In this document: positions 25,489 to 40,423 of the stretch, piece by piece
Position numbering within the stretch: the stretch's first letter is position 1
How the letters are laid out: each line of letters starts with the position of its first letter
DNA from: Weizmannia acidilactici
GTDB lineage: Bacteria > Bacillota > Bacilli > Bacillales > Bacillaceae_C
Direction of reading: 5' to 3'
DNA length: 64,000 nucleotides
Assembly (NCBI RefSeq): GCF_008974185.1
Contig: NZ_BKZP01000016.1
Coordinates: 1-64,000, forward strand
The notes under the pieces: model-generated
Seen by the model: only the letters and a program-made list of their open reading frames with translations
The model's database searches: none
Told to the model about the DNA's origin: nothing
Translations under genes and position numbers: made by a program

Positions 25489-25562
25489 AAAAAAGCCTGC
25501 ACCCCTCTTCAGTGTAGACGTTAACAAACCCGCGCAAACAAGATTAAAAAAAGAGAGGTGCA
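25489..25562 (-). terminator. Long-stem terminator before ecfA1
   Basis: Minus strand TGCACCTCTCTT (plus 25551-25562) pairs with AAGAGGGGTGCA (25498-25509), one G-U pair, followed by GGC and six T (25494-25489). The loop is 41 bases. It stands 135 bp before ecfA1, too late for rplQ alone, and could be a leader attenuator of the ecf operon. I found no T-box or riboswitch motif with it. Confidence 0.6.
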
Positions 25563-25641
25563 AGGAGCTAGACGGGTCACGCGAACATGCCCATCGTAAC
25601 ACTCGTTTTTAAGGAAGGCTGGATCGTATCAAGGATGGTGA

Positions 25642-25697
25642 ATTACCGCGAAATCCGCTTTGTTTTGGCGTTACTGCCCCGCAAACCCCGCGGTAAT
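25642..25697. repeat. Intergenic inverted repeat, related to 57780-57904
   Basis: ATTACCGCG (25642-25650) faces CGCGGTAAT (25689-25697), nine perfect pairs, loop 38 bases. The left arm continues as CGCGAAATCCGCTT, a 14-base string that recurs at 57790-57803 inside the left arm of another inverted repeat. No gene inside. Confidence 0.55.
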
Positions 25698-25713
25698 CAA
25701 TCGTTCATTATAG

Positions 25714-25761
25714 AAAAAGGGCAGAGAAGCAGTTAAGATACTTCCAAACTGTCCAGCCCTT
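25714..25761 (-). terminator. Terminator of the S10-spc-alpha cluster after rplQ
   Basis: Minus strand AAGGGC (plus 25756-25761) pairs with GCCCTT (25717-25722), with inner pairing AGTT/AACT, followed by a short T-run (25718-25714). Lies eight bases past the rplQ stop. Confidence 0.65.
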
Positions 25762-25768
25762 GTCATGA

Positions 25769-26155
25769 TCATTCGCTTACTTTTTCGTCTTCTTCGACGA
25801 ATTCGATAATGGCAACCGGTGCGCCATCCCCGCGGCGCGGACCCACTTTCATAATCCGGGTGTATCCGCCCTGGCGTTCCGTATAACGCGGTGCGATTAC
25901 CGAGAACAATTTTTGAACAGCATCTTGTTTCGTTTCTGCATCAGCCGTTTCGTGGCGTACAAATGCAGCAGCCTGGCGGCGGGCATGAAGATCCCCGCGT
26001 TTTCCAAGCGTAACTAATTTTTCAACAACCGAGCGTAATTCTTTTGCACGTGCTTCAGTTGTTTCGATGCGTTCGTTGATGATAAGGTCTGTTGCTAAAT
26101 CGCGCAGCAATGCTTTACGTTGGGCGCTTGTGCGTCCTAACTTTCTGTAAGGCAT
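25769..26155 (-). CDS. rplQ: 50S ribosomal protein L17
   Basis: 128 residues, bL17 family, near the peptide exit tunnel. The start [20 protein letters not shown] is diagnostic, and GGYTRI..GPRRGD follows. It is about eight residues longer than the B. subtilis protein owing to an acidic C-terminus ([11 protein letters not shown]). Last gene of the alpha cluster, 50 bp after rpoA; a terminator follows directly. Confidence 0.97.
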   Translation of the reverse strand: MPYRKLGRTSAQRKALLRDLATDLIINERIETTEARAKELRSVVEKLVTLGKRGDLHARRQAAAFVRHETADAETKQDAVQKLFSVIAPRYTERQGGYTRIMKVGPRRGDGAPVAIIEFVEEDEKVSE

Positions 26156-26205
26156 GAAGTTTCCCTCCCTTATGTTGGATTATTAGTCGTTGCCTTTCGA
26201 CCAGC

Positions 26206-27150
26206 TTAGTCGTCTTTACGCAAGCCTAAGCCCAAATCTTCAAGCTTCGCTTTAACTTCTTCCAAAGACTTGCGGCCCAAGTTGCGCACTTTCATCATGT
26301 CTTCTTCCGTCTTGTTGGCCAACTCCTGGACAGTATTGATGCCCGCGCGTTTCAGGCAGTTGTAAGAACGAACCGAAAGATCAAGTTCTTCGATGGTCAT
26401 CTCAAGCACTTTTTCTTTTTGGTCCTCTTCTTTTTCCACCATGATTTCGGCGTTTTGCGCTTCGTCCGTCAGTCCTACGAAGATGTTCAAATGCTCAGTC
26501 AAAATTTTGGCGCCTAAAGCGATCGCTTCTTTCGGGCCGATGCTTCCGTCAGTCGTTACATCTAATGAGAGCTTATCATAGTTGCTCACTTGTCCTACCC
26601 GTGTATTTTCAACCTGATAGCTCACGCGTTGAACAGGAGTATAAATAGAATCTATTGGAATGACACCAATTGGTTGGTCTTCCCGCTTATTTTGATCAGC
26701 GGGTACATAGCCGCGGCCTTGGTTGGCTGTCATGCGCATGTGAAGATGCCCGTTTTCGGCAACCGTCGCAATATAGAGATCCGGATTTAAAATCTCCACA
26801 TCGCTGTCATGCGTAATATCGGCAGCTGTCACAACGCCTTCTCCCTTCACATCGATCTCAAGCGTCTTTTCCTCATCGGAATAAATTTTTAAAGCCAGCT
26901 TTTTGAGGTTCAAAATGATGGTTGTAACATCTTCTACGACGCCTTCAATTGTTGAGAATTCATGCATCACGCCATCGATTTGGATGGAAGTGACAGCGGC
27001 ACCCGGGAGTGAGGATAATAGGATACGACGTAAGGAGTTACCCAAAGTAGTACCATATCCACGCTCAAGCGGTTCTACGACGAACTTGCCATAAGTAGCA
27101 TCATCGCTAACCTCAACCGTTTCAATTTTTGGCTTTTCAATTTCGATCAT
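26206..27150 (-). CDS. rpoA: RNA polymerase subunit alpha
   Basis: 314 residues, the usual length. N-terminal dimerisation domain (about 1-230) with [17 protein letters not shown] and the C-terminal DNA-binding domain (about 250-310) with [14 protein letters not shown] and [13 protein letters not shown]. It scaffolds core polymerase assembly and contacts UP elements and activators. Lies between rpsK and rplQ. AAGGAGGGTAAATTTGA-type site precedes the ATG. The 182-bp gap to rpsK shows no further gene. Confidence 0.98.
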   Translation of the reverse strand: MIEIEKPKIETVEVSDDATYGKFVVEPLERGYGTTLGNSLRRILLSSLPGAAVTSIQIDGVMHEFSTIEGVVEDVTTIILNLKKLALKIYSDEEKTLEIDVKGEGVVTAADITHDSDVEILNPDLYIATVAENGHLHMRMTANQGRGYVPADQNKREDQPIGVIPIDSIYTPVQRVSYQVENTRVGQVSNYDKLSLDVTTDGSIGPKEAIALGAKILTEHLNIFVGLTDEAQNAEIMVEKEEDQKEKVLEMTIEELDLSVRSYNCLKRAGINTVQELANKTEEDMMKVRNLGRKSLEEVKAKLEDLGLGLRKDD

Positions 27151-27332
27151 TCAAATTTACCCTCCTTCAAAACGTCGAAACCCCGTATAGCACCCAAGGA
27201 AGAGCCCTATTCGAAATTCCCCATGTTTGCATTCCCTCTTGTGCACAACAACTGGATCATTCAAATCATATTTTTTGCAGATTATGCATCATATCCCATT
27301 ATAGACAACGACACAAAATCTATACAAAAAAA

Positions 27333-27722
27333 TTAAACACGGCGACGTTTTGGCGGGCGGCACCCGTTATGCGGAACAGGTGTTACATCTTTAATGGCTG
27401 TTACTTCAAGTCCTGCAGCCTGTAGTGCGCGGATCGCGGCTTCACGGCCTGCACCAGGTCCTTTTACGGTAACTTCCAAAGATTTCATCCCATGTTCCAT
27501 CGAAGCTTTTGCAGCTGTTTCAGCAGCCATCTGGGCAGCAAACGGAGTGGATTTACGCGAACCTTTGAATCCTAAAGCACCTGCGCTGGACCATGCAACA
27601 GCATTCCCATGCACATCAGTGATCGTGACGATTGTATTGTTAAAAGTGGAACGAATATGAGCGACACCAGTCTCAATATTCTTTTTCACACGGCGTTTAC
27701 GAGTATTTGTTTTACGTGCCAT
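27333..27722 (-). CDS. rpsK: 30S ribosomal protein S11
   Basis: 129 residues, uS11, on the platform of the small subunit near the Shine-Dalgarno helix. Typical motifs: [43 protein letters not shown] (read in pieces) and C-terminal [12 protein letters not shown]. Follows rpsM after 24 bp, with AAAGGAGG before the start. Confidence 0.98.
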   Translation of the reverse strand: MARKTNTRKRRVKKNIETGVAHIRSTFNNTIVTITDVHGNAVAWSSAGALGFKGSRKSTPFAAQMAAETAAKASMEHGMKSLEVTVKGPGAGREAAIRALQAAGLEVTAIKDVTPVPHNGCRPPKRRRV

Positions 27723-27746
27723 AATTTTAGCAACCTCCTTTGCTCA

Positions 27747-28112
27747 TTATTTCTTCTTGCCGGCAACCGTTTTGCGAGGGCCTTTACGGGTACGGGCGTT
27801 ATTTTTCGTGTTTTGCCCGCGTACAGGAAGGCCGCGGCGATGGCGAAGTCCCCTGTAAGATCCGATTTCCATCAAGCGTTTAATGTTCAGAGAAACTTCA
27901 CGGCGAAGATCCCCTTCCACTTTCAGCTTGTCAACGATGTCACGGATACGGTTTACTTCATCTTCCGTTAAATCGCGGACGCGCGTATCTTCGGAAATTC
28001 CGGCCTCAGCAAGAATTTTCTGTGCGGTTGATTTACCGATACCATAAATGTATGTTAAAGAAATAACAACACGTTTATCACGTGGAATGTCAACACCAGC
28101 AATACGTGCCAT
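27747..28112 (-). CDS. rpsM: 30S ribosomal protein S13
   Basis: 121 residues, uS13, in the head of the small subunit, contacting P-site tRNA and the B1 bridges. [26 protein letters not shown] at the start (read in pieces) and the C-terminal [18 protein letters not shown] are diagnostic. Twenty bases after rpmJ; AAAGGAGGTG precedes the ATG. Confidence 0.98.
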   Translation of the reverse strand: MARIAGVDIPRDKRVVISLTYIYGIGKSTAQKILAEAGISEDTRVRDLTEDEVNRIRDIVDKLKVEGDLRREVSLNIKRLMEIGSYRGLRHRRGLPVRGQNTKNNARTRKGPRKTVAGKKK

Positions 28113-28132
28113 ATAGGTGCACCTCCTTTAAA

Positions 28133-28258
<126 letters not shown>

Positions 28259-28352
28259 TTAATATAGCGGAGTACAGACCCGGTATCTTGGGAAACGGAT
28301 CCCCGGGCATACTTGCCGTTGCACCGAAAAACCCTCGTGTCATGTGGAAAAA

Positions 28353-28571
28353 TTATTTAAACCGGTATGTGATTCTTCCGCGCGTTAAATCATACGGAGA
28401 CAGTTCAACTGTTACTTTGTCGCCCGGCAAAATACGGATAAAATTCATCCGGATTTTCCCCGACACATGCGCCAGAACAGTGTGACCATTCTCTAATTCT
28501 ACCTTGAACATGGCATTCGGCAAAGTTTCACTGACAATGCCTTCAACCTCAATGACATCATCTTTCGCCAT
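28353..28571 (-). CDS. infA: Translation initiation factor IF-1
   Basis: 72 residues, a single S1/OB-fold domain that binds the A site of the 30S subunit during initiation. [40 protein letters not shown] and the C-terminal [11 protein letters not shown] are standard. GAAGGGAG precedes the ATG. Upstream, where map and a KOW-domain gene normally stand, there is only decayed sequence (28572-29184). Confidence 0.98.
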   Translation of the reverse strand: MAKDDVIEVEGIVSETLPNAMFKVELENGHTVLAHVSGKIRMNFIRILPGDKVTVELSPYDLTRGRITYRFK

Positions 28572-28689
28572 CGAACTCTTCTCCCTTCTTCTAACATTTG
28601 GGACCTAGCATAATACCTTTCCGAAAACCTCAACTCTATAAGGCTCGCCGAAGCTCCTTGCATGTCAACATGACGAACGCAACGGATTA

Positions 28690-29050
28690 CAGCAGGAATC
28701 GGCGTCCGTGATTCCGGCGCAATCCAACTGGTCGGAGGGACTGGCGAGAGCTGTATAGTCGGTCCATCAGGTATAAATGGTTCTTCTTGTCAGTCTTGAC
28801 CAATCCCATGTCCGGCATACACGCGAACGATAGAAAGCCATTTGCAAGAAATTGAATTGCATGAGAGACGTTCGAATGACGTTCGCTGACATCCTGAATA
28901 AGGAAGCAGCATTCCTCATCTATTTCCAACAGAATATTTTAGAAGAAGAATATCGCCAAAATGAATTGGAGCCGCAATTTCACCCATCAAATATTCTGTA
29001 AGCATTCAACGGTGAAAATCGTCACGAAAACCATTATAACCCTTTGAACC
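28690..29050 (-). pseudogene. map: Decayed methionine aminopeptidase gene (map remnant)
   Basis: Between adk and infA, where Bacillus carries map, no intact frame exists, but pieces of Map occur in the right order: SKGYNGFR (29047-29024), then a stop, ERHSNVSHAIQ (28884-28852), and in a frame shifted by one base IVRVYAGHGIGQD (28831-28793), a TGA, then EEPFIP. In intact Map these match FKGYNGFRG, ERLSNISHAIQ, VVREYVGHGIG and HEDPQIP. The start is missing, about 110 bases are lost internally, and the C-terminal metal-ligand region is not recognisable. The rest of 28572-29184 shows nothing else. The alignment was made by eye from memory of Bacillus Map. Confidence 0.75.
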
Positions 29051-29184
29051 GGAAAATGCATCTAACTTGAAAAGTTTTTTTCGCCAATTCCATCCAAAAC
29101 CGGTATGGCGGCAAAACTGCCTTTTTCCATGAATGGGTTTAATGCCGTACTGATTTTATTGGCTCTCATGAATTCATCGAGTAC

Positions 29185-31198
<2,014 letters not shown>

Positions 31199-31199
<1 letters not shown>

Positions 31200-31639
31200 T
31201 AAATCACCTCAGTAGTACCGCCGGCAGCTTCAATGGCTTCTTTAGCAGCAGAGGAAAATTTATGCGCTTTTACAGTCAGCTTTTTCTCAAGCTTTCCGTC
31301 CGCAAGTACTTTAATGCCCGATTTTTCCTTGCTGACAACGCCCGTTTCCAGCAAAAGGGCAGGCGTTACTTCCGTTCCGTCTTCAAAACGGTTTAAAGCA
31401 TCCAGGTTCACAATGGCATATTCTTTACGGTTGATGTTTGTAAAGCCGCGTTTGGGCAAACGGCGGAATAAAGGCGTTTGGCCGCCTTCAAAACCAAGGC
31501 GTACACCGCCGCCGGAACGCGCATTTTGCCCTTTATGGCCTTTACCGGCAGTTTTGCCGTTGCCTGAACCAATGCCCCGGCCTACACGATTGCGTTTTTT
31601 ACGGGATCCTTCTGCAGGTTTTAATTCATGAAGTTTCAT
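31199..31639 (-). CDS. rplO: 50S ribosomal protein L15
   Basis: 146 residues, uL15, a large-subunit assembly protein with a long basic N-terminal arm: [37 protein letters not shown]. The globular C-terminal half ends in AAGGTTEVI. 32 bp after rpmD; GAGGAGGTGCAACC precedes the ATG. Coupled to secY by a one-base overlap. Confidence 0.97.
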
Positions 31640-31671
31640 GGTTGCACCTCCTCTTATTTTTAGATCAGTGA

Positions 31672-31851
31672 TTATTGTTCCACAACAGAAACAAGATGGG
31701 ATACTTTATTGATCATACCGCGGATAGCGGGATTGTCTTCGTGTTCAACAGTTTGGTTGACTTTACGCAAACCGAGCGCTTTTACCGTATCGCGCTGGTC
31801 CTGCGGGCGGCCAATCACACTGCGGGTGAGGGTAATTTTTAATTTTGCCAT
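31672..31851 (-). CDS. rpmD: 50S ribosomal protein L30
   Basis: 59 residues, uL30. Reads [20 protein letters not shown], then [19 protein letters not shown] and [12 protein letters not shown], all typical. AAGGAGGGAACGCTAA precedes the ATG at 31851. Lies between rpsE (14 bp upstream) and rplO, the normal spc order. Confidence 0.96.
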   Translation of the reverse strand: MAKLKITLTRSVIGRPQDQRDTVKALGLRKVNQTVEHEDNPAIRGMINKVSHLVSVVEQ

Positions 31852-31865
31852 TTAGCGTTCCCTCC

Positions 31866-32366
31866 TTAACCTAATAGTTCTTCAACAGATTTATTGCGCA
31901 GTTTTGCAACTTCATCCGCACGTTTCAGTTGTTTAATGCCGGCCATCGTCGCACGAATCATATTAATCGGCGTGTTGGAACCTAAGGATTTGGATGTAAT
32001 ATCCGCAATCCCGGCCAGTTCCAAAATGGCACGCACAGGGCCGCCAGCGATAACACCGGTACCAGGCGAACCAGGTTTCAGCAAAATTTTCCCTGCACCA
32101 AAGTGGCCGATGACTTCGTGAGGGATCGTTGTACCCACAACCGGTACTTCAACAAGGTTTTTCTTCGCATCTTCAACTGCTTTGCGGATCGCATCCGGTA
32201 CTTCTTGTGCTTTACCTGTTCCAAAGCCGACATGGCCATTTCTGTCACCTACAACAACAAGTGCGGAGAAACGGAAACGGCGCCCCCCTTTCACGACTTT
32301 GGCAACGCGGTTAACCGTAACAACGCGTTCTTCTAATTCAAGTTTGTTTGGGTCAATACGTAGCAT
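31866..32366 (-). CDS. rpsE: 30S ribosomal protein S5
   Basis: 166 residues, uS5; helps decoding fidelity and mRNA unwinding at the entry channel. N-terminal double-stranded-RNA-like domain with [19 protein letters not shown] and the C-terminal domain with [18 protein letters not shown] and [13 protein letters not shown]. Length matches B. subtilis. Spectinomycin-site residues lie in the VKGGRRF loop. GGAGGG before the ATG. Confidence 0.97.
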   Translation of the reverse strand: MLRIDPNKLELEERVVTVNRVAKVVKGGRRFRFSALVVVGDRNGHVGFGTGKAQEVPDAIRKAVEDAKKNLVEVPVVGTTIPHEVIGHFGAGKILLKPGSPGTGVIAGGPVRAILELAGIADITSKSLGSNTPINMIRATMAGIKQLKRADEVAKLRNKSVEELLG

Positions 32367-32389
32367 GTAATGTTTTCCCTCCTTTATGA

Positions 32390-32752
32390 TTAAAATTGGA
32401 GTCCGTTTTCACGGGCTGCATCGGCAAGGGCTTTAATTCGGCCGTGGTACAAATATCCGCCGCGGTCAAAAACAACTTCTTTCAAACCTTTTTCAAGCGC
32501 GCGTTTGGCAATCAATTCCCCAACTTTCCGGGCAGCTTCAATATTGCCGGTCGATTCAAGGTTCAGCTCTTTGTCGAGCGTAGAAGCGCTGGCCAATGTT
32601 ACGCCGTTGACATCATCAATCAATTGGGTATAAATGTTTTTATTCGAACGATAAACATTCAAGCGCGGACGCTTAGCAGTTCCGCTTAATTTCGCGCGGA
32701 CGCGTGCATGTCTTTTTTTACGTACTTGATTTTTATCCGGCTTTGTGATCAT
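32390..32752 (-). CDS. rplR: 50S ribosomal protein L18
   Basis: 120 residues, uL18, binds 5S rRNA with L5. [36 protein letters not shown] and [21 protein letters not shown] are typical. ATG at 32752 is preferred: AAAGGAG lies eight bases upstream, and the in-frame GTG three codons before overlaps this site. Between rplF and rpsE. Confidence 0.96.
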   Translation of the reverse strand: MITKPDKNQVRKKRHARVRAKLSGTAKRPRLNVYRSNKNIYTQLIDDVNGVTLASASTLDKELNLESTGNIEAARKVGELIAKRALEKGLKEVVFDRGGYLYHGRIKALADAARENGLQF

Positions 32753-32783
32753 TGAATTCACTCCTTTCTCATCCTAAGCAGCA

Positions 32784-33320
32784 TTACTTACCGGTTTTTC
32801 CTTCTTTTCGGCGTACATATTCGCCTTCATAGCGAATACCTTTGCCTTTGTATGGCTCAGGCGGGCGAACGTCGCGGATATTCGCGGCAAATGCGCCGAC
32901 GCGTTCTTTGCTTGCGCCTTTTACGACAATTTTCGTATTGGAAGGAACTTCAATTTCCAAGCCTTCTTCCGGTTCAAACTCTACAGGATGGGAGAACCCG
33001 ACGTTCAGGACAAGTTTCTTGCCTTGTTTTTGGGCACGGTACCCGACCCCGACCAATTCCAATGATTTTTCAAAGCCTTTCGATACACCTTCCACCATGT
33101 TCGCAAGCAAAGCGCGGGTTGTCCCGTGCAGTGCGCGGTGGTTTTTGCTGTCGGAAGGGCGCGTTACGTTGATGACATTTCCTTCAACAGAAATGGCAAT
33201 ATCCGGGCTGAAGCTGCGGGTCAATTCGCCTTTTGGCCCTTTTACCGTAACAGTATTTCCGTTAATGTTAACCGTAACTCCGGATGGGATTTCAACCGGT
33301 TTTTTTCCGATACGTGACAT
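32784..33320 (-). CDS. rplF: 50S ribosomal protein L6
   Basis: 178 residues, uL6, two similar alpha/beta domains, near the sarcin-ricin loop and factor-binding site. [19 protein letters not shown] at the start, [11 protein letters not shown] and C-terminal [26 protein letters not shown] (read in pieces). 29 bp after rpsH; GGAGGTGTAAAAC before the ATG. Confidence 0.97.
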   Translation of the reverse strand: MSRIGKKPVEIPSGVTVNINGNTVTVKGPKGELTRSFSPDIAISVEGNVINVTRPSDSKNHRALHGTTRALLANMVEGVSKGFEKSLELVGVGYRAQKQGKKLVLNVGFSHPVEFEPEEGLEIEVPSNTKIVVKGASKERVGAFAANIRDVRPPEPYKGKGIRYEGEYVRRKEGKTGK

Positions 33321-33349
33321 GTTTTACACCTCCGTTCAACGTCAAATGA

Positions 33350-33748
33350 TTACCATACGTATGCCAAAATTTCCCCGCCGACATTGTTTTTGCGGGCTTC
33401 TTTGTCAGTTAAAACGCCTTGCGATGTAGAAACAATCGCAATGCCGAGGCCGTTCAGCACTTTTGGAATTTCGTCAGCTTTCGCATAAACGCGCAAGCCT
33501 GGTTTGCTGATGCGCTTGATCCCTGTAATAACGCGTTCGTTGTTTGCGCCGTATTTCAGGAAGATCCGGATGATCCCTTGTTTATTGTCTTCGATATATT
33601 CAACATCACGAATAAAGCCTTCGCGTTTTAAAATTTCAGCGATTTCTCTTTTGATCTTGGAAGCCGGTACTTCCAATTTTTCATGACGCACTGTGTTTGC
33701 ATTGCGGATGCGGGTAAGCAAATCTGCAATTGGATCAGTCATGACCAT
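33350..33748 (-). CDS. rpsH: 30S ribosomal protein S8
   Basis: 132 residues, uS8, binds helix 21 of 16S rRNA and nucleates the central domain; in E. coli it represses the spc operon. [18 protein letters not shown] and the C-terminal [13 protein letters not shown] and GGEILAYVW are diagnostic. First Met used, as GGAGGTAAACATA fits it and B. subtilis has the same MVM start. Confidence 0.97.
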   Translation of the reverse strand: MVMTDPIADLLTRIRNANTVRHEKLEVPASKIKREIAEILKREGFIRDVEYIEDNKQGIIRIFLKYGANNERVITGIKRISKPGLRVYAKADEIPKVLNGLGIAIVSTSQGVLTDKEARKNNVGGEILAYVW

Positions 33749-33777
33749 TATGTTTACCTCCTTCCCAAATTCGGGTT

Positions 33778-33987
<210 letters not shown>

Positions 33988-33990
33988 CTA

Positions 33991-34530
33991 TTATTTTTGG
34001 AATGGCATTCCGAGTAAAGTTAACAGTTCACGTGATTCTTCGTCCGTGTTTGCAGTTGTGACAATGACGATGTCCATGCCGCGCACTTTATTGACTTTAT
34101 CATAATCGATTTCAGGGAAGATCAGTTGTTCCTTAATACCAAGTGTGTAGTTGCCGCGGCCGTCAAAAGATTTTTTGGAAACGCCGTGGAAGTCACGCAC
34201 ACGTGGAAGGGAAACAGAAATTAATTTATCCAGAAATTCATACATGCGCTCACCGCGGAGGGTTACTTTTGCGCCGATCGGCATCCCTTCGCGAAGGCGG
34301 AAACCTGCGATCGAACGTTTCGCTCTTGTTACAACCGGTTTTTGGCCGGAAATTAAAGTCAATTCTTCAACAGCATTGTCTAACATTTTTGCGTTTTGGA
34401 CTGCGTCACCAACACCCATGTTGATCACGATTTTTTCAACTTTAGGCACTTGCATGACGGATGTATAGTTAAATTTCTTTGTTAAAGCAGGAATAACTTC
34501 TTTTTCGTATTTTTCTTTTAGGCGGTTCAT
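33991..34530 (-). CDS. rplE: 50S ribosomal protein L5
   Basis: 179 residues, uL5, central protuberance, binds 5S rRNA and contacts P-site t[59 protein letters not shown] and [13 protein letters not shown] are typical. AGGGAGGTACACGAC-type site. 26 bp after rplX. Confidence 0.97.
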   Translation of the reverse strand: MNRLKEKYEKEVIPALTKKFNYTSVMQVPKVEKIVINMGVGDAVQNAKMLDNAVEELTLISGQKPVVTRAKRSIAGFRLREGMPIGAKVTLRGERMYEFLDKLISVSLPRVRDFHGVSKKSFDGRGNYTLGIKEQLIFPEIDYDKVNKVRGMDIVIVTTANTDEESRELLTLLGMPFQK

Positions 34531-34556
34531 GTCGTGTACCTCCCTTCATGTTCAAA

Positions 34557-34868
34557 CTATTTATCTAAAACTTCGCCGGATTTTTTTGCTACACGTACTT
34601 TTTTGCCATCTCTTACTTCGTAACCGATACGAGTCGGCTCATTTGTTTTCGGGTCAAGCAACATGACATTGGATACGTGGATTGGCGCTTCCATATCGAT
34701 AATCCCGCCTTGCGGATTAGCCTGGGAAGGTTTCGAGTGTTTTTTCACGATATTCACGCCTTCCACAATGACACGGTCTTTTTTCGGGAATACTGCCAGG
34801 ATGGTGCCGGTTTTCCCTTTATCTTTGCCGGAGATCACCATCACCTTGTCGCCTTTTTTGACATGCAT
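34557..34868 (-). CDS. rplX: 50S ribosomal protein L24
   Basis: 103 residues, uL24, a KOW/SH3-like protein that starts large-subunit assembly. [21 protein letters not shown] contains the KOW motif; [27 protein letters not shown] follows (read in pieces). GGAGGTGCGATTGTA precedes the ATG. 38 bp after rplN. Confidence 0.97.
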   Translation of the reverse strand: MHVKKGDKVMVISGKDKGKTGTILAVFPKKDRVIVEGVNIVKKHSKPSQANPQGGIIDMEAPIHVSNVMLLDPKTNEPTRIGYEVRDGKKVRVAKKSGEVLDK

Positions 34869-34906
34869 TACAATCGCACCTCCTTGATTGTCATCAAACT
34901 GATAGA

Positions 34907-35281
<375 letters not shown>

Positions 35282-35322
35282 TTACCTCCCTTCGGAATCA
35301 CCGTAATCCGAACTGATATAGA

Positions 35323-36893
<1,571 letters not shown>

Positions 36894-36896
36894 TCA

Positions 36897-37238
36897 TTAT
36901 CCCTCCTTCTGATCTGATACTACGATCGTAATATGGCTCGTACGTTTGTTGATTTGGCTTGCACGCCCTTGTGCGCGCGGGCGGAAACGTTTGAGCGTAG
37001 GCCCTTCATCAACATAAGCCTTCGCCACAACAAGTTCATTCACGTCCATATCGTAGTTGTGTTCTGCGTTCGCAATTGCAGAGTTGAGAACTTTTTCAAT
37101 AACCGGCGAAGCAGCTTTTGGTGTAAATTTAAGAATCGAAAGTGCTTCTCCCACTTGCTTTCCTCGAATTAAATCAATAACCAGGCGTGCTTTACGAGGA
37201 GCAATACGGACTGTTTTCGCGACAGCTTTTGCTTCCAT
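36897..37238 (-). CDS. rplV: 50S ribosomal protein L22
   Basis: 113 residues, uL22. Its beta-hairpin lines the exit tunnel and is a site of macrolide resistance mutations. [36 protein letters not shown] and [21 protein letters not shown] (read in pieces) are typical; the hairpin shows no insertion or deletion. 18 bp after rpsS. Confidence 0.97.
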   Translation of the reverse strand: MEAKAVAKTVRIAPRKARLVIDLIRGKQVGEALSILKFTPKAASPVIEKVLNSAIANAEHNYDMDVNELVVAKAYVDEGPTLKRFRPRAQGRASQINKRTSHITIVVSDQKEG

Positions 37239-37256
37239 TGGAATGCCCTCCTCTCG

Positions 37257-37535
37257 TTAGCGTCTTGTTTTCTTATCGTCACCTGCGTGACCCCTGAATG
37301 TGCGTGTCGGTGCGAATTCACCGAGCTTGTGGCCTACCATGTCTTCCGTAATGTAAACAGGAACATGTTTGCGCCCGTCATAAACGGCAATTGTATGGCC
37401 GACGAATGCAGGGAAAATTGTCGAACGGCGCGACCACGTTTTAATGACTTGTTTTTTGTTGGATTCGTTCAGCTTTTCGATTTTTGACATCAAATGGTCA
37501 TCAACAAAAGGCCCTTTTTTTAAACTGCGACCCAT
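37257..37535 (-). CDS. rpsS: 30S ribosomal protein S19
   Basis: 92 residues, uS19, head of the small subunit. [35 protein letters not shown] and [14 protein letters not shown] are typical. ATG at 37535 chosen: AAAGGAGG lies seven bases upstream and length equals B. subtilis S19; six further codons upstream cover the ribosome site. Confidence 0.97.
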   Translation of the reverse strand: MGRSLKKGPFVDDHLMSKIEKLNESNKKQVIKTWSRRSTIFPAFVGHTIAVYDGRKHVPVYITEDMVGHKLGEFAPTRTFRGHAGDDKKTRR

Positions 37536-37595
37536 GGCCGATCCTCCTTTCAAGATTGCGCTACGGTTCAGCCAGCGAACCGTAGTCCAACCGCA

Positions 37596-38426
37596 TTATT
37601 TTTTACGACGACGTACAATAAATTTATCGGATTTGTTATTCTTCTTGCGTGTCTTGTAACCAAGCGTTGGTTTGCCCCATGGTGACATTGGGGATTTGCG
37701 CCCGATCGGAGCACGTCCTTCACCACCGCCGTGCGGGTGATCGTTCGGGTTCATAACAGATCCGCGGACAGTTGGGCGGACACCCATCCAGCGTTTGCGG
37801 CCTGCTTTACCAATGTTTACAAGCTCGTGCTGCTCATTGCCCACTTGGCCGATCGTTGCGCGGCAAGTAGCCAGAATCATGCGCACTTCACCTGAATTTA
37901 AACGGACAAGCACATATTTGCCTTCTTTACCGAGCACTTGGGCAGATGTGCCTGCGGAACGGATCAATTGGCCGCCTTTACCAGGTTTCAGCTCGATGTT
38001 GTGGATCACGGTACCAACTGGAATTTCGGAAAGCGGAAGTGCGTTCCCTACTTTAATATCGGCATCAGGGCCGGACATGACTTCCATACCGACAGTTAAA
38101 TTTTTCGGTGCGATAATATATCGTTTTTCACCATCTAAATAATGAATCAATGCAATATTGGATGAACGGTTCGGGTCATATTCGATTGTGGCAACGCGTC
38201 CTGGTATACCATCTTTATCGCGTTTGAAGTCGATAATCCGGTATTGGCGCTTATGACCGCCGCCATGATGACGAACAGTTAACTTCCCTTGGTTGTTGCG
38301 GCCTGCTTTTTTGTGGAGCGGAGCCAGCAAGGATTTTTCGGGTGTATCCGTCGTAATTTCCTCAAAATCCAAAGCAGTCATGCCGCGACGCCCGTTAGAG
38401 GTCGGTTTGTATTTTTTGATCGCCAT
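37596..38426 (-). CDS. rplB: 50S ribosomal protein L2
   Basis: 276 residues, uL2, essential for subunit joining and the peptidyl-transferase region. [64 protein letters not shown] (read in pieces, with the key His-rich HPHGGGEG loop) and C-terminal FIVRRRKK. Sixty bases before rpsS start. No unusual feature. Confidence 0.98.
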   Translation of the reverse strand: MAIKKYKPTSNGRRGMTALDFEEITTDTPEKSLLAPLHKKAGRNNQGKLTVRHHGGGHKRQYRIIDFKRDKDGIPGRVATIEYDPNRSSNIALIHYLDGEKRYIIAPKNLTVGMEVMSGPDADIKVGNALPLSEIPVGTVIHNIELKPGKGGQLIRSAGTSAQVLGKEGKYVLVRLNSGEVRMILATCRATIGQVGNEQHELVNIGKAGRKRWMGVRPTVRGSVMNPNDHPHGGGEGRAPIGRKSPMSPWGKPTLGYKTRKKNNKSDKFIVRRRKK

Positions 38427-38460
38427 GTTTTTCCCTCCTCTTCAGTCTGATCAATAAAAA

Positions 38461-38745
38461 TTAAACCTCAAAAATTTCAATTTCTTTGCTGTCTGGCGTT
38501 AAAGTAACGATCGCTTTACGGCGCTTGTTTGTATAGCCAACAAAACGGCCCATGCGTTTAAATTTGCCTTTGTAGTTTGCTACGTTTACTTTCGCAACCT
38601 TTACGCCGAAAATTTCTTCGACAGCTTTTTTGATTTGCGTTTTGTTCGCTTTCACGTCAACGTCGAAAGTATATTTCTTTTCAGCCGTCAATTCCATTGA
38701 ACGTTCAGTAATGATGGGGCGCTTCAGAACATCACGTGCATCCAT
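38461..38745 (-). CDS. rplW: 50S ribosomal protein L23
   Basis: 94 residues, uL23, exit-tunnel docking site for trigger factor and [41 protein letters not shown] and [23 protein letters not shown] (read in pieces) are typical. Start overlaps the rplD stop by one base (TAATG), so the two are coupled. Confidence 0.97.
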   Translation of the reverse strand: MDARDVLKRPIITERSMELTAEKKYTFDVDVKANKTQIKKAVEEIFGVKVAKVNVANYKGKFKRMGRFVGYTNKRRKAIVTLTPDSKEIEIFEV

Positions 38746-39368
38746 TAACCAAGCACCTCCTCTACTTTTTCAACAGCGGATTTCGTCATGATTAATTTAT
38801 CATGGCTGACGACATCCAAAACATTTACGCCTGCTGCATCAACGACGGTCACACCAGGAATGTTACGTGCGGATAATGCAACATTTTCGTTTAAAACATC
38901 TGTCACGACAAGTGCCTTTTTATCTACCGACAAGTTTTTCAAAACGGCAACAAAATCTTTCGTTTTTGGCGCGTCAAAGTTTAATGCGTCCAAAACCAAA
39001 ATATTGTTTTCCTGTACTTTCGAAGATAAGGCGGATTTAATTGCAAGACGGCGTACTTTTTTCGGAAGTTTGTAGCTGTAGCTGCGTGGAACAGGCCCAA
39101 ATACAGTACCGCCCCCGCGCCATTGCGGTGCACGGATGGACCCTTGGCGTGCGCGGCCTGTGCCTTTTTGGCGCCACGGTTTGCGTCCGCCGCCGCTGAC
39201 TTCAGAACGCCCCTTTACTTTATGGGTTCCTTGGCGCAACGAAGCCCTCTGCATAATGATCGCTTCAAATAAAACATGTTCATTCGGCTCGATACCAAAT
39301 ACAGCGTCTTTTAATTCCACTTCACCGACTTGTGAACCGTTTTGGTTGTATAAAGCTACTTTTGGCAT
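38745..39368 (-). CDS. rplD: 50S ribosomal protein L4
   Basis: 207 residues, uL4. Its long loop lines the exit tunnel; in E. coli it represses the S10 operon. The loop carries [21 protein letters not shown] at about residues 64-84 (read in pieces), [20 protein letters not shown] follows, and the C-terminal domain has [19 protein letters not shown]. 24 bp after rplC; GAGGAAACAGGA precedes the ATG. Confidence 0.97.
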   Translation of the reverse strand: MPKVALYNQNGSQVGEVELKDAVFGIEPNEHVLFEAIIMQRASLRQGTHKVKGRSEVSGGGRKPWRQKGTGRARQGSIRAPQWRGGGTVFGPVPRSYSYKLPKKVRRLAIKSALSSKVQENNILVLDALNFDAPKTKDFVAVLKNLSVDKKALVVTDVLNENVALSARNIPGVTVVDAAGVNVLDVVSHDKLIMTKSAVEKVEEVLG

Positions 39369-39392
39369 TCCTGTTTCCTCCTTTCTTTACAG

Positions 39393-40022
39393 TTATTTTG
39401 CTTTCACAGCTGCTTTGATTTTAAGCAAAGATTTTTTAGGACCAGGAACGTTTCCTTTAATAAGAAGCAAATTGCGTTCTGTATCGACTTTCACGATTTG
39501 CAGGTTTTGGACCGTTACTTGTTCTCCTCCGGTGCGTCCAGGGAGCGCTTTTTGCTTAAATACACGGTTTGGCGCAATCGGGCCCATCGAACCTGGACGG
39601 CGGTGGTAACGGGAACCGTGTGCCATTGGTCCGCGGGATTGCCCGTGGCGTTTAATAACACCCTGGAATCCTTTCCCTTTGGAAATTCCGGTTACGTCTA
39701 CGAGGTCACCCTCTGCAAAAATATCAACTTTGACTTCTTGACCAACTTCAAAATCGCTAGTATTTACTCCGTCAAACTCACGAACGAAGCGCTTAGGTGC
39801 CGTATTGGCTTTTGCGGCATGGCCTTTTTCAGGTTTGGTTGCCAAACGGTCCGGTTTGTCGTCAAATCCGAGCTGGATTGCTTCATAACCGTCTGTTTCA
39901 ACTGTTTTCTTTTGAAGCACAATATTTGGCGTTGCTTCAACAACAGTCACAGGAATAAGATCACCGTTCTCGGCAAAAACTTGGGTCATACCAATTTTTC
40001 TTCCTAAGATTCCTTTGGTCAT
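39393..40022 (-). CDS. rplC: 50S ribosomal protein L3
   Basis: 209 residues, uL3, an initiator of 50S assembly reaching the peptidyl-transferase centre. [52 protein letters not shown] and [20 protein letters not shown] are conserved, including the glutamine that is N5-methylated in E. coli (GFQG). 36 bp after rpsJ; AGGAGGTGTGACTG before the ATG. Confidence 0.98.
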   Translation of the reverse strand: MTKGILGRKIGMTQVFAENGDLIPVTVVEATPNIVLQKKTVETDGYEAIQLGFDDKPDRLATKPEKGHAAKANTAPKRFVREFDGVNTSDFEVGQEVKVDIFAEGDLVDVTGISKGKGFQGVIKRHGQSRGPMAHGSRYHRRPGSMGPIAPNRVFKQKALPGRTGGEQVTVQNLQIVKVDTERNLLLIKGNVPGPKKSLLKIKAAVKAK

Positions 40023-40058
40023 CAGTCACACCTCCTGTTATGTGTATCAAATTTATCA

Positions 40059-40394
<336 letters not shown>

Positions 40395-40423
40395 CTAATA
40401 GACATTCTCCATGGAAATTTTCC

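Noticed and set aside
28687-28929. 80-codon minus-strand frame between adk and infA as a gene
   Set aside because: Only its middle matches Map, and the match continues in another frame; treated as part of the map pseudogene.
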